NCBI RefSeq assembly: GCF_009299835.1
Contig: NZ_VKCZ01000018.1
Span: forward strand, 1-64,000
Direction of reading: 5' to 3'
Length of the DNA: 64,000 bases
From: Microlunatus speluncae
GTDB taxonomy: Bacteria > Actinomycetota > Actinomycetes > Propionibacteriales > Propionibacteriaceae
Part shown: positions 49,166 to 59,154 of the stretch, piece after piece
How the letters are laid out: every line of letters begins with the position of its first letter
Numbering within the stretch: position 1 is the first letter of the stretch
Notes under the pieces: model-generated
The model's input: the letters and a program-made list of their open reading frames with translations, nothing else
Told to the model about the DNA's origin: nothing
Database searches by the model: none
Translations under genes and position numbers: made by a program

Positions 49166-51325
49166 ATGGAGACCTGGCCGGGGCAGCCCTACCCCTTGGG
49201 GGCGACCTACGACGGCAGCGGAGTCAGCTTCGCTGTCTTCTCCGAGATCGCCGACCGGGTCGAGCTGTGCCTGATCGACGACGACGGGGTCGAGTCCAGG
49301 ATCGAGATCACCGAGGTCGACGGGGCGATCTGGCACGTCTATCTGCCCGGGATCGAGCCCGGCCAACGGTACGGCTACCGGGTGCACGGCCCGTACGACC
49401 CGGACAACGGGCACCGCTGCAACCCGGCCAAGCTGCTGCTCGACCCGTATGCGAAGGCGATCGAGGGTCAGCCGGACGGCGACGAGTCGCTGTATTCGTA
49501 CCGGTTCGGGAAGCCGGAGGAGTTCAACGGCGACGACTCGCTCGGCCACACCATGCTCTCCGTGGTGATCAACCCCTACTTCGACTGGGGTCATGATCGG
49601 CCGCCGGCGCTGCCGTACCACGAAACGATCTTGTACGAGGCGCACGTGCGCGGGCTGACCATGACCCACCCGGACGTGCCCGAGGCGATCCGCGGCAGCT
49701 ATGCCGGGGTCGGTCATCCGGCCACCGTGGAGCACCTGCTCAAGCTCGGCATCAACGCGCTGGAACTGATGCCGGTGCACCAGTTCGTCAACGACAGCCA
49801 TCTGGTCGAGAAGGGCCTGTCCAACTACTGGGGCTACAACACGATCGGCTTCCTGGCGCCGCACAACGCCTACGCCAGCACCGGGCAGCTCGGCCAGCAG
49901 GTCGGCGAATTCAAGAACATGGTCCGGTCCCTGCACGACGCAGGCATCGAAGTGATCTTGGACGTGGTCTACAACCACACCGCCGAGGGCAACGAGCGCG
50001 GCCCGACGATCGGCTTCCGGGGGATCGACAACGCCGCCTACTACCGGCTGGTCGACTCCGAGAAGGAGCACTACTACGACACCACCGGGACCGGCAACAG
50101 CCTGCTGATGCGCAGCCCGCACGTGCTGCAGTTGATCATGGACTCGTTGCGCTACTGGGTGCTGGAGATGCACGTCGACGGATTCCGGTTCGATCTGGCC
50201 GCGACGCTGGCCCGCCAGTTCCACGAGGTGGACAAGCTGTCGGCGTTCTTCGACATCATCCAGCAGGATCCGGTGATCTCCCAGGTGAAGTTGATCGCCG
50301 AGCCGTGGGATCTCGGCGACGGCGGCTACCAGGTCGGCAACTTCCCGCCGTTGTGGTCGGAGTGGAACGGAAAGTACCGCGACACCGTGCGCGACTTCTG
50401 GCGCGGCCAGCCGGCGACAATGGCCGAGTTCGCGTCCCGGCTGACCGGGTCCAGTGATCTCTACAACCACTCCGATCGCCGGCCGACCGCGTCGATCAAC
50501 TTCGTCACCGCCCACGACGGCTTCACCTTGCGCGATCTGGTGTCGTACAACGAGAAGCACAACCAGGCCAACGGCGAGGACGGCCGGGACGGGGAGAGCC
50601 ACAACCGGTCCTGGAACGGCGGCGCCGAGGGCGAGACCGACGATCCGGCGATCAACCAGCTGCGGTTGCGACAGCAGCGCAACTTCCTCACCACCCTGCT
50701 GCTCAGCCAGGGCGTGCCGATGATCGCCCACGGCGACGAGTTGGGCCGGACCCAGCTGGGCAACAACAACGTGTACGCCCAGGACAACGAGCTGTCCTGG
50801 ATCGACTGGGAGCTGACCGAGGACCAGGTCGGCCTGCTCGACTTCACCGCCCAGTTGATCGCGCTGCGCAAGGCCCATCCGGTGTTCCGGCGGCGTCGGT
50901 TCCTGGCCGACGGAGCCGGGCCGGGTCGCGGCGCCGAGCTGGGCGAGGTCGCCTGGCTGAAGCCGGACGGGAACCCGATGGACGACGAGGACTGGCAGGT
51001 CGGCTTCGCCCGCAGCCTGATGGTGTTCGTCAACGGTGACGCGATCCCGGAGCCGGACGCGATGGGCCGGCCGGTGACCGATGATCGTTTTCTGCTGTTG
51101 TTCAACGCGCACTCCGAGCCGATCGACTTCACCCTGCCGGATGCCGGCTACGGCCAGAACTGGACGACCCGGCTGGACAGCAGCACCGGACTGCTCGAGC
51201 CGGAGGGCGAGGCCGACCGGCAGCCCGGGTCGACGCAGCCGGTGCAGGCGCACTCGGTGCTGGTCCTGTCCGCGGCCGCGGACGACGCGACGGCCGCGAC
51301 CGGCCCCGGCCAAGCGGGCGGGTGA
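49166..51325 (+). CDS. glgX: Glycogen debranching enzyme GlgX, GH13_11
   Basis: This 719-residue enzyme cleaves alpha-1,6 branches in glycogen limit dextrins or starch fragments. An N-terminal CBM48 (PLGATYDGSGVSFAVFSE) precedes the GH13 barrel with DVVYNHT, the nucleophile region DGFRFDLAA, the acid/base in LIAEPWD and the stabiliser in NFVTAHDGF. NELSWIDW is typical of GlgX. GGGAGAGG is the binding site. It lies 7 bp before a methyltransferase gene. Confidence 0.96.
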   Translation: METWPGQPYPLGATYDGSGVSFAVFSEIADRVELCLIDDDGVESRIEITEVDGAIWHVYLPGIEPGQRYGYRVHGPYDPDNGHRCNPAKLLLDPYAKAIEGQPDGDESLYSYRFGKPEEFNGDDSLGHTMLSVVINPYFDWGHDRPPALPYHETILYEAHVRGLTMTHPDVPEAIRGSYAGVGHPATVEHLLKLGINALELMPVHQFVNDSHLVEKGLSNYWGYNTIGFLAPHNAYASTGQLGQQVGEFKNMVRSLHDAGIEVILDVVYNHTAEGNERGPTIGFRGIDNAAYYRLVDSEKEHYYDTTGTGNSLLMRSPHVLQLIMDSLRYWVLEMHVDGFRFDLAATLARQFHEVDKLSAFFDIIQQDPVISQVKLIAEPWDLGDGGYQVGNFPPLWSEWNGKYRDTVRDFWRGQPATMAEFASRLTGSSDLYNHSDRRPTASINFVTAHDGFTLRDLVSYNEKHNQANGEDGRDGESHNRSWNGGAEGETDDPAINQLRLRQQRNFLTTLLLSQGVPMIAHGDELGRTQLGNNNVYAQDNELSWIDWELTEDQVGLLDFTAQLIALRKAHPVFRRRRFLADGAGPGRGAELGEVAWLKPDGNPMDDEDWQVGFARSLMVFVNGDAIPEPDAMGRPVTDDRFLLLFNAHSEPIDFTLPDAGYGQNWTTRLDSSTGLLEPEGEADRQPGSTQPVQAHSVLVLSAAADDATAATGPGQAGG

Positions 51326-51332
51326 GCCGGCG

Positions 51333-51959
51333 ATGACCGGGGAACCGCCGGAGGAAGCGACCGAGTCGCTGTTCGTCCAGCTCGACATCTCCATCGTCGT
51401 GCCGCCCGGGGTGCGGCCGATCACCCGGGTCTCCGACCTGCTCGCCTCGGCCGTGCTGGACGAGGTGACCGAGACCGACCGGGTGCTCGACTACGGCACC
51501 GGGAGCGGCGTGAACGCGATCTTGGCGGCCCGGCGGACGGCGACCGTGGTCGCGGTCGACATCGTGCCGTCGGCGGTGGCCGCGGCCCGGAGCAACGCGG
51601 TCCGCAACCGGGTCGCGGACCGGATCACGGTGCTGCGCAGCGCCGGTTTCGCCGCGGTGCCCGGCCGCTTCGACGTGATCATCGTCGACGCGACCGAGGT
51701 CGACCTGCGGATGCTGAGCGACTTCTTCGCCGACGTCGATGATCATCTGGCCGAGGGCGGCCGGGTGCTGCTGCAGATCGCGCTGACCGACGACCTGGCG
51801 GAGCTGCTCGAACTGATCCGGGTGCACCGGCTGGATCGGACCACGGCCACCCAGCGCTCGATCAGCTGGGGCGGCTCCCGGGTCCCGTTCCTAGTCTTCC
51901 GGCTGACCCGGGCCGGTTCCGGCGGACTCCGGGCCGCGGTCGAACAGGCTTCCGGTTAG
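51333..51959 (+). CDS. Class I SAM-dependent methyltransferase
   Basis: This 208-residue protein has the SAM-binding motif VLDYGTGSGVNAI and the following acidic VVAVDIVPSAV; its third motif is FDVIIVDAT where N-P-P-Y would be expected for HemK/RsmC enzymes. The substrate is therefore open. The ATG at 51333 lies 7 bp after glgX. It is convergent with the GH31 gene with only 3 bp between them. Confidence 0.8.
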   Translation: MTGEPPEEATESLFVQLDISIVVPPGVRPITRVSDLLASAVLDEVTETDRVLDYGTGSGVNAILAARRTATVVAVDIVPSAVAAARSNAVRNRVADRITVLRSAGFAAVPGRFDVIIVDATEVDLRMLSDFFADVDDHLAEGGRVLLQIALTDDLAELLELIRVHRLDRTTATQRSISWGGSRVPFLVFRLTRAGSGGLRAAVEQASG

Positions 51960-51962
51960 GGG

Positions 51963-54209
51963 TCACAGCGTCAGCTGGGCCCGGTTGCCCTGCGCGGGGA
52001 CGACCAGTTCGCCCACCTTGAGCCGCCAGGGCCGATCGGTGCCCTCGGCCGTCGCCATGATCGTTTCGCCGGTGCGGCGGACGAGGAAGCGGGCCGCGCC
52101 GACCGTCAGCGCGAATTGATCACCGTCGGCGAGTTCGTACGCCTGCAGCGTCACTCCGTCGACGTGGTCGTAGTCGGGTCGGTCCTGCCGCGCGCCCCAG
52201 GGCAGCACGGTTCCGGGCCGGACGAACAGCGGCAGCGAGTCGAAGCCGTACGCACCGTGATGCCAGCGCGGCCCGGCCAACCGCTCGCCGGTCAGGGCGT
52301 GGGTCCACGTCCCCTCGGGGAGATAGAAGTCGGCCCGCCCGTCGGCCCGGAACACCGGCGCCACCAGCAGTCGATCACCGAGCAGGTATTGGGTCTGCAG
52401 CCCGGCGGCACCACGATCGTCGGGGAATTCCAAGATCATCGGGCGCATGATCGGCAGGCCCGCGGTGTGTGCCTCCTCGGCCAGCTGCGCCAGGTAGGGC
52501 ATCAGCGACAGCTTCAGCCGGGCGAACTTCCGGGTCACCGCGACCGCTTCGTCGTCGAACGCCCACGGCACCCGGTACGAGCTGGAGCCGTGCAGCCGGG
52601 AATGCGAGGACAGCAGGCCGAAGGCGGTCCAGCGCTTGAACACGGCGGGGTCGGGCTTGCCCTCGAAGCCGCCGATGTCGTGGCTCCAGTAGCCGAACCC
52701 GGACAGTGCCAGGGACAGGCCGCCACGCAGCGATTCGGCCATCGACGGAAAGGTGGACTGGCAGTCGCCGCCCCAGTGCACCGGGAACTGCTGACCGCCG
52801 GCCGTCGCGGAGCGGGCGAAGACGACCGCCTCGCCCTCGCCGCGTTCGGCGCGGAGCAGGTCGAAGACGCACTGGTTGTAGAGCTGGGCGTAGTAGTTGT
52901 GCATCCGGTCCGGATCCGACCCGTCGTGCCAGACCACGCCCTCGCTCGGGATCCGTTCCCCGAAGTCGGTCTTGAACGCGTCGACACCTTGATCAAGAAG
53001 GACCTTGAGCTTCGAGCCGTACCAGTCCCGGGCGTCCGGGTTGGTGAAGTCGACCAGCCCCATTCCGGCCTGCCACAGGTCCCACTGCCAGACATCGCCA
53101 TCGGTGGTGCGGACCAGATAGCCGAGATCCTTGCCCTCCTGGAACAGCGCGGACCGCTGTGCGATGTAGGGGTTGATCCAGACCGAGATCTTGACGCCCT
53201 TCCGCTTCAACCGGGCCAGCATCGCGGCCGGGTCGGGAAACATCGCCGGGTCCCAGGTGAAGTCGCACCAGTGGAACTGGCGCATCCAGAAGCAGTCGAA
53301 GTGGAAGACACTCAGCGGGATCTCCCGGTCGGCCATCCCGTCCAGGAACGAGGTCACCGTCCGCTCGTCGTAGTCGGTGGTGAAGGAGGTGGACAGCCAC
53401 AGCCCGTACGACCAGTCCGGCACCCGGGCCGGCCGACCGGTCAGCGCGGTGTACTTGGTCAGGATCTCCTTCGGGGTCGGGCCGTAGATCACGTAGTACT
53501 GCAGCGATTGGCCTTCGACCGAGAACTGGTTGCGGGAAACCACCTCGGAGCCGACCTCGAAGCTCACCCGGTCCGGATGGGCGACGAACACGCCGTAGCC
53601 GGCGTCGGTCAGATAGAACGGCACATTCTTGTACGCCTGCTCGCTGGCCGTGCCGCCGTCGGCATTCCAGATGTCGATGCTCTGCCCGTTCTTGATCAAC
53701 GGGCCGAACCGCTCACCCAGCCCGTACACGTGATCATCGATGCCCAGGGTCAGTTGCTCCCGGATGAAGTGTCGGCCGGCGCCGTCGGTGATGGCGCCGA
53801 CGCTGTTCGGGGTGGAGGAGGTGAGGACGCTCCCGGCGCCCAGGAAGTCGACCGTCCAGTCGCCGTCGGTCGCGATCCGGGCGGTGAGCGCGCCGGAGCG
53901 GAAGCTCGCCGGGCCGCTGTCCGGCGTGCTGATCACCGGCGTCGGATCGGTCCGGTTGATCATGAAGTGCGGCCCGCGGTCGCGGATGCCGCTGAAGTGC
54001 TCGATCCGGACGCCGATCACGTCCTCGGCCGGGGTGTCGAAGGTCACCGTGATCACCGGCCGGTTGAGTGAATCGCCTCGATGGCGCAACGGTGTGGTCG
54101 GTGCGAACACCGTCAGCGAATCGGCCCCGGCCTCGACCTGGTCGATCGCGCGCGGACGCAAGATCGACACGCCGGGCAAGGTCTGCCAGTAACCATCGGT
54201 GAACTTCAT
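51963..54209 (-). CDS. yicI: Alpha-xylosidase, GH31 (YicI type)
   Basis: This 748-residue cytoplasmic enzyme removes alpha-xylose from xyloglucan oligosaccharides such as isoprimeverose. The nucleophile D415 in KTDFGE and acid/base D482 in HWGGDCQ match E. coli YicI positions almost exactly (D416 and D482). The N-terminal domain and the FHFDCFWMRQFHWCDF block are YicI-like. It is divergent from the LacI gene, with 50 bp between the starts, and so is a likely target of that repressor. Confidence 0.94.
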   Translation of the reverse strand: MKFTDGYWQTLPGVSILRPRAIDQVEAGADSLTVFAPTTPLRHRGDSLNRPVITVTFDTPAEDVIGVRIEHFSGIRDRGPHFMINRTDPTPVISTPDSGPASFRSGALTARIATDGDWTVDFLGAGSVLTSSTPNSVGAITDGAGRHFIREQLTLGIDDHVYGLGERFGPLIKNGQSIDIWNADGGTASEQAYKNVPFYLTDAGYGVFVAHPDRVSFEVGSEVVSRNQFSVEGQSLQYYVIYGPTPKEILTKYTALTGRPARVPDWSYGLWLSTSFTTDYDERTVTSFLDGMADREIPLSVFHFDCFWMRQFHWCDFTWDPAMFPDPAAMLARLKRKGVKISVWINPYIAQRSALFQEGKDLGYLVRTTDGDVWQWDLWQAGMGLVDFTNPDARDWYGSKLKVLLDQGVDAFKTDFGERIPSEGVVWHDGSDPDRMHNYYAQLYNQCVFDLLRAERGEGEAVVFARSATAGGQQFPVHWGGDCQSTFPSMAESLRGGLSLALSGFGYWSHDIGGFEGKPDPAVFKRWTAFGLLSSHSRLHGSSSYRVPWAFDDEAVAVTRKFARLKLSLMPYLAQLAEEAHTAGLPIMRPMILEFPDDRGAAGLQTQYLLGDRLLVAPVFRADGRADFYLPEGTWTHALTGERLAGPRWHHGAYGFDSLPLFVRPGTVLPWGARQDRPDYDHVDGVTLQAYELADGDQFALTVGAARFLVRRTGETIMATAEGTDRPWRLKVGELVVPAQGNRAQLTL

Positions 54210-54259
54210 CGGCTCGCTACCTCCTGCTTATGATGAACAACGTCGACCTGAGGAGGGTG

Positions 54260-55261
54260 ATGGCCACCATCAACGACGTCGCCCGGGCGGCCGGCGTCTC
54301 CAACTCCACGGTCTCCTACGTGCTGAGTGGCAAGCGGTCGATCTCGGCCGAGACCCGGAAGCGGGTCGAGGAAGCGATCCGGCAGCTGGACTACCAGCCG
54401 CACGCCGGCGCGCGGTCGCTGGCGTCCCGCCGGACCTGGACGCTGGCCCTGGTCGCGCCGCTGCGGGCCGACGTCAACGTCGGCGTGATCATGAAGTTCG
54501 TCACCGGAGTGGTGACCCGGGCCCGTGATCATGAGATGGACGTGCTGCTGCTCACCCAGGACGATCCCCGCGGGGTCGAACGCGCAGCCACCTCGTCGAT
54601 GGTCGACGCGTTGATCATGATGGACATCGAGGCCGACGATCCCCGGATCCCCACCCTGGTTGAATTGCGCCGGCCAGCGGTGCTGATCGGCCTGCCCGTC
54701 GACCCGCGCGGCCTGTCGGTGGTGGATCTGGACTTCGAGGCCGCCGGCCGGATGGCGGCGCAGCAGTTGCTGGAGCTGGGGCACACCGAGCTGGCGTTGA
54801 TCGGGCCGACCCCGACCGTGCTGGGCCGGCACACCTCCTACGCCGATCGGTTGCTCCGTGGCTATCGGAGCGCGGCCGAGGACGCCGGACTGGAGCCGGT
54901 GGTGGAGCTGGCCGAGGCCAGCCATGCCGGCGGGGTGGACGCGGTCGAGCGGGTGCTGCGCCGGCGGCCGGAGCTGACCGCCCTGGTGGTGCACAACGAG
55001 GCGGCCCTGCCCGGCGTCCTGACCGCGCTGAGCGCCGCCGGTCATCCGGCCGGGAAGGCAGTCAGCGTGGTCGCGCTCTGCCCGGCCGATGTCGCCACCG
55101 GCCAACAACTCCCGCTGACCTCGATCGACCTGCCGGCGGTCCGGATGGGCGAGATCGCCGTCGATCTGGCGATGGCCCGGATCGAGGGGATCGACGACCC
55201 CGAGATCCGGCTGCTGGTGCCGCAACTGACCGAGCGCGACTCCACCTTCCGGCTGTCCTGA
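54260..55261 (+). CDS. LacI-family transcriptional repressor
   Basis: This 333-residue regulator has the N-terminal HTH MATINDVARAAGVSNSTVSYVLSG and a periplasmic-binding-protein-like effector domain. AGGAGG lies at 54251-54256, so the ATG at 54260 is preferred over the earlier one at 54230. It sits between GH31 and the ABC importer, and LacI-type palindromes lie between the importer and GH3. It probably derepresses these genes when a xylo- or gluco-oligosaccharide is present. Confidence 0.94.
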   Translation: MATINDVARAAGVSNSTVSYVLSGKRSISAETRKRVEEAIRQLDYQPHAGARSLASRRTWTLALVAPLRADVNVGVIMKFVTGVVTRARDHEMDVLLLTQDDPRGVERAATSSMVDALIMMDIEADDPRIPTLVELRRPAVLIGLPVDPRGLSVVDLDFEAAGRMAAQQLLELGHTELALIGPTPTVLGRHTSYADRLLRGYRSAAEDAGLEPVVELAEASHAGGVDAVERVLRRRPELTALVVHNEAALPGVLTALSAAGHPAGKAVSVVALCPADVATGQQLPLTSIDLPAVRMGEIAVDLAMARIEGIDDPEIRLLVPQLTERDSTFRLS

Positions 55262-55298
55262 GCTTTCCGGCCGGCCCGATCCTCTCGACTGCACGGGA

Positions 55299-56279
55299 TC
55301 AGCCCTTGATGGCGCCAAAGATCACGCCCTTGGTGAAGTGCCGCTGCACGAACGGGTAGACGATCAGGATCGGCACCAGCGCCAGCACCATCACCGCCAT
55401 TTTCACCGGCATCCCGGCGACCGTGCCGGTGGCCCGGGTGTCGGTGGCCGACGGTCCGCCGGGCAGGTTCGCGCCCTGCAGCACGTAGGACCGGAGCACC
55501 AGTTGCAGCGGCCACTTCTCGTTGTCGTTGATGTAGAGCATGGCGTTGAAGAACGCGTTGAAGTAGCCGACCCCGTAGAACAAGGCCACCACGGCGATCA
55601 CCGCGCCGGACATCGGCAGCACGATCTGGCCGAGGATCCGCCACTCGCCGGCGCCGTCGATCCGGGCGGCCTCCAGGATGCCCGGCTCGATGCCCATGAA
55701 GAAGTTCCGCAGGATCAGCACGTTGAAGGCCGACACCGCGGTGGGCAGGATCAGCGCCCAGTAGGAGTTGATCAGGCCGAGGTTGCTGACCAGCAGATAG
55801 GTGGGGATCATCCCGGCGCCGAAGAACATCGTGATCAGGAAGACGAACAGGATCGTCCGGTGGCCGAACGAGTTCGGCTTGGACAGCCCGAAGGCGGCCA
55901 TGATCGACACGACGGTGGACAGCACGGTGCCGACGGCGGTGATGCCGACGCTGACCAGGACGGCCCGGGTGACGACGCCGCCGGAGATGATCTGCACGTA
56001 CGCCTGCGCCGTCAGGTCGCCGGGGATCACCACCAGGCCACCGGTCTCGATCGTGTGGGCCTGGGTCGAGAAGCTGGTCAGCACCACGGTGTAGAGCGGG
56101 AAGATCACCACCAGCACGACCGCGGCCAGCGCCACCGCCTTGCCGGCTGAGCCGATGCGACTGGGCTCCTCGTCCCAGATCGGCCGCTTCCGTGGCCGGC
56201 GGCGGTTTCGGGCCGGTGCCGCCGGCCGGGGCGCTGGAGCCGGGACCATGGCGGTCGGCTGGGTCAGTTCGGTGGTCAT
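55299..56279 (-). CDS. Carbohydrate ABC transporter permease, YtcP/LplC type
   Basis: This 326-residue permease has a Pro/Ala/Arg-rich cytoplasmic N-terminus (about 40 residues), about six membrane segments, and the ATPase-contact motif EAARIDGAGEWRILGQIVLP. It is the second membrane subunit of the importer. It overlaps the first permease gene by 4 bp. No ATPase gene is present; family members commonly share a distant MsiK-like ATPase. Confidence 0.94.
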   Translation of the reverse strand: MTTELTQPTAMVPAPAPRPAAPARNRRRPRKRPIWDEEPSRIGSAGKAVALAAVVLVVIFPLYTVVLTSFSTQAHTIETGGLVVIPGDLTAQAYVQIISGGVVTRAVLVSVGITAVGTVLSTVVSIMAAFGLSKPNSFGHRTILFVFLITMFFGAGMIPTYLLVSNLGLINSYWALILPTAVSAFNVLILRNFFMGIEPGILEAARIDGAGEWRILGQIVLPMSGAVIAVVALFYGVGYFNAFFNAMLYINDNEKWPLQLVLRSYVLQGANLPGGPSATDTRATGTVAGMPVKMAVMVLALVPILIVYPFVQRHFTKGVIFGAIKG

Positions 56280-57229
56280 GATTTCTGGTACACCCCGGAT
56301 TCGCCGAAGACGTGCGCGAGCTTGTTGGCGCCCAACACCAACAACAGGCTGATCACTCCCTTGGCCAGACCGGCCGCCGCGGCGAAGCTCCAGTCGCCGT
56401 AGATCACGCCCTGGTAGTAGACGTAGGTGTCGATCACCTCCGACACCTCGGCTCCGACGGCTTCCCGCTGCAGGATGAGCTGTTCGAAGCCGACGGACAG
56501 CGAGTCGCCGAGCCGGAGGATCAGCAGCAGGATGATCACCGGTCGCAAGGCCGGCAGCGTGATGTGCCACAGCCGCCGCCAGCGGTTGGCGCCGTCCGAG
56601 GCCGCCGCCTCGTGCAGGGCGGGGTCGACGGTGCTCAGGGCGGCCAGGAAGATGATGATGCCCCAGCCGGCGTCCTTCCAGACCGACTGCAGGGTGATCA
56701 ACACCAGGAAGGCGTCCGGATTGGTCATCAGGTCGAAGCCCTGATATCCCTGGCTCCGAAGGGTTTGCGCGATCAGTCCGGCGCCGCCGACGATCTGCTG
56801 GAAGATGGTCACCACCAGCACCCAGGAGAAGAAGTGCGGCAGGTAGACCACGGCCTGCACCGCGGTCCGGATCCGCGGTGAGATCACGCTGTTCAGCAGC
56901 AACGCCAGGATGATCGGGATCGGGAAGAAGAACACCAGCTGGAAGGCGGTGATCGTCAAGGTGTTCTTGACCGAGTTCAGGAACAGCGGGTTGTTGAACA
57001 CCCGGGCGAAGTTGTCCAGACCGACGTACGCGCTCCGGAAGAAGCCGGTGTAGGGCGAGTACTGCTGGAACGCCATCACGTTGCCGAGCATCGGCACGTA
57101 GGCGAAGATCGCCAGCAGCGCGACCGCGGGCAGGGTCATGATGATCAACGACCGGTCCCGGTTGAGCCTGGTGCGCCACGTCCGGCGCCGACGAGGTCGT
57201 ACCGCCGGCTCGGCTGATGATGCCGTCAT
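56276..57229 (-). CDS. Carbohydrate ABC transporter permease, LplB type
   Basis: This 317-residue permease of the LplB family has about six membrane segments and the motif EAAASDGANRWRRLWHITLP. The arginine-rich N-terminus is cytoplasmic. It lies 15 bp after the binding-protein gene and overlaps the next permease gene. Together they form the membrane channel for an oligosaccharide. Confidence 0.94.
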   Translation of the reverse strand: MTASSAEPAVRPRRRRTWRTRLNRDRSLIIMTLPAVALLAIFAYVPMLGNVMAFQQYSPYTGFFRSAYVGLDNFARVFNNPLFLNSVKNTLTITAFQLVFFFPIPIILALLLNSVISPRIRTAVQAVVYLPHFFSWVLVVTIFQQIVGGAGLIAQTLRSQGYQGFDLMTNPDAFLVLITLQSVWKDAGWGIIIFLAALSTVDPALHEAAASDGANRWRRLWHITLPALRPVIILLLILRLGDSLSVGFEQLILQREAVGAEVSEVIDTYVYYQGVIYGDWSFAAAAGLAKGVISLLLVLGANKLAHVFGESGVYQKS

Positions 57230-57244
57230 GGAAGCGTCCCCGGC

Positions 57245-58900
57245 CTACTGCTTGTCCAGGATCTCGGAGTAGAACGTCCGCAGCTGCTCGCCGCCGGCCG
57301 CCTTCCAGGTCTTGATCGCCTCGTCCAGATCGGTGAGCGGCTTCCGGCCGCGGGCGATGTCGGCCTCCAGGTCTTCGAACGGCTGGCCGATGGAGGCGTA
57401 CTGGCTCGGTTCGGCGATGTTCATGCCGTAGAACAGCGGCTCCGCGGCGAACTCACCGGCCCGTTGCTGCCAGGTGCTGTACTCCTCGACGTAGCCCGGA
57501 TACTGCATGTGGAACTCCGCCACCGGCGGGTCGGCCAGGAAGACGTACGTCGGCTGCAACTCCTTGGCCGCCAACGAAGTCGGCTCCGGGATCCCCTGCT
57601 CGCCCTTGGTGTAGTGCACCCCCTCGACGCCGTAGTTGATCAGGTGGAACTCGGTGGTGCCGAACGGCGCGGCGAGGACGTTGGCGAGCTTGAGGATCTC
57701 CTCGACCTTGGCCTGATCGTCGCTCTGCTTGATGAACGAGAACATGCCGGCGCCCGCGCCCTTCCAGTAGACGGGCTTGGTCGCCTCGTCGACCGAGATC
57801 AGATCGAACGGTCGCTGGGAGTAGGTCGGGTTGCCGGCGAGGTTGTCCCGCAGCGCCTCGTGCCAGCCGCCGAAACCGTCGAACATGATCAACGCCTTGC
57901 CGGCCTGGAACCGGCTCTTGCTCTCGTCGTCCTTGCCGGCGACGGCATCCGGATGCACCAACCCGGCCTTGAACACGCGCGCGGTCCACTCCAGGGCCGC
58001 CCGGTATTCCTCGGTCTCCACCCGGTGGACCAACCCGCCGTCGCCGAGTTCCCACTCGGCGACGACCGAGTGGGCCATGGTGGCGATGTTCCACGGATCC
58101 TCGGTGGCCCACTGGTTCCCGGCCGGGTTGTTGATCTCGGCCATCAGGTCGTAGAGGTCCTGGACGGTGCGCACCTCGGGCGTGATGCCCAGCTTCTCCA
58201 GCAGGTCGTCGCGGAAGAAGTTCCCGTTCCCGATCGGCGTTCCGGGGAAGGGGATCCCGTACAGCTTGCCGTTCCAGACGCACGCCTTCCAGGCATCGGT
58301 CGGCACGTTGGCCAGGTTCGGATACTTGGTCACGGCCTCGCCCGCCAGGAACGGGGTCAGGTCGGTGAAGACGTTGCCGACGATCTCGGTGCCGAACCGC
58401 GACGGCAGGTTCCAGCTCGGCACCTGGACCCAGTCCGGCACGTCCTTCGGCGAGGCGAGCACGGTGGCGAGCTTGTCGCCGTAGGTGGTGCCGTCGGAGA
58501 TCTGGAAGTTGATCTTGCTGCCCAGGATCTCGTTCACCGCGTCGAAATACTGGTTGCCGCTGCTCGGCGGGATCGTGCCCCACAGCGGTGTCATCGCGTT
58601 GATCGTGATCCCGCTGCCCGGTGGGGTCGGCACCGAGCGGACCAGTTCGGCGGGCATCTTCGTGTAGCCGGGTGGGGACCCGTGCTGGCTGGGCAGGTCC
58701 GGCGTCGCATAGTCCACCGGCACGTACTTGGGCAGCACGGTGTCCGGGATCTCGACGCCCTGCTCGGCCGGGCCGGGTGCGCCGGTCCCGGAACAGCCGG
58801 CCAGCGCCGCGCCGGCGCCGACCGTGGCGACACCGAGGCCGGCCGCGGTGAGGAACCTTCGGCGGTTCAGCCGGCTGCCGAACGCGGTGGATGGAGTCAT
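57245..58900 (-). CDS. Carbohydrate ABC transporter substrate-binding lipoprotein, LplA/YtcQ type
   Basis: This 551-residue extracellular binding protein has a Tat-type signal (NRRRFLTAAG) and a lipidated cysteine at C36 in LAGCSG. The length and the blocks PNLANVPTDAWKACVWNGKLYGIP and TQ-like helical C-terminus fit the large LplA/YtcQ binders that accept oligosaccharides. The ATG at 58900 follows AGGAAG; a GTG at 58909 is an alternative. It is the first gene of the importer operon and is divergent from GH3. Confidence 0.93.
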   Translation of the reverse strand: MTPSTAFGSRLNRRRFLTAAGLGVATVGAGAALAGCSGTGAPGPAEQGVEIPDTVLPKYVPVDYATPDLPSQHGSPPGYTKMPAELVRSVPTPPGSGITINAMTPLWGTIPPSSGNQYFDAVNEILGSKINFQISDGTTYGDKLATVLASPKDVPDWVQVPSWNLPSRFGTEIVGNVFTDLTPFLAGEAVTKYPNLANVPTDAWKACVWNGKLYGIPFPGTPIGNGNFFRDDLLEKLGITPEVRTVQDLYDLMAEINNPAGNQWATEDPWNIATMAHSVVAEWELGDGGLVHRVETEEYRAALEWTARVFKAGLVHPDAVAGKDDESKSRFQAGKALIMFDGFGGWHEALRDNLAGNPTYSQRPFDLISVDEATKPVYWKGAGAGMFSFIKQSDDQAKVEEILKLANVLAAPFGTTEFHLINYGVEGVHYTKGEQGIPEPTSLAAKELQPTYVFLADPPVAEFHMQYPGYVEEYSTWQQRAGEFAAEPLFYGMNIAEPSQYASIGQPFEDLEADIARGRKPLTDLDEAIKTWKAAGGEQLRTFYSEILDKQ

Positions 58901-58966
58901 GGTCGTCACTTCCTCGTGATCGGTGTGGGGTCGAGCGACAGCGGGCGGCCGCGGCCGGGAGAGACA

Positions 58967-58986
58967 CTGTCGAAGCGTTTCGACAG
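58967..58986. promoter_or_regulatory. LacI-type operator upstream of the importer operon
   Basis: CTGTCGAAGCGTTTCGACAG is a 20-bp palindrome with one mismatched pair and a central CG, the standard LacI-family operator form. It lies 67 bp upstream of the binding-protein start and 169 bp upstream of GH3. The LacI repressor encoded at 54260 is the likely partner. Confidence 0.7.
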
Positions 58987-59126
58987 CGAAAGGCTAAGCC
59001 GCCGGTCGGCGCCTGGCAAGAGATCTCCGCGGATTGCGACTGGATCGACACCGATGCCCCGGCGAAATTGGCTTCTCGGGTCGGTGACTTCCCGCGGAGC
59101 TTCGTCGCGCGTGGCACAATCCAGTT

Positions 59127-59140
59127 TCGAATCGATTCGA
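59127..59140. promoter_or_regulatory. LacI-type operator just upstream of GH3
   Basis: TCGAATCGATTCGA is a perfect 14-bp palindrome centred on CG, 15 bp before the GH3 ATG and next to its AAGGAG. It shares the TCGAA-n-CG-n-TTCGA-like outline with the operator at 58967. Binding here would block GH3 expression directly. Confidence 0.65.
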
Positions 59141-59154
59141 TCCAAGGAGCTGGC

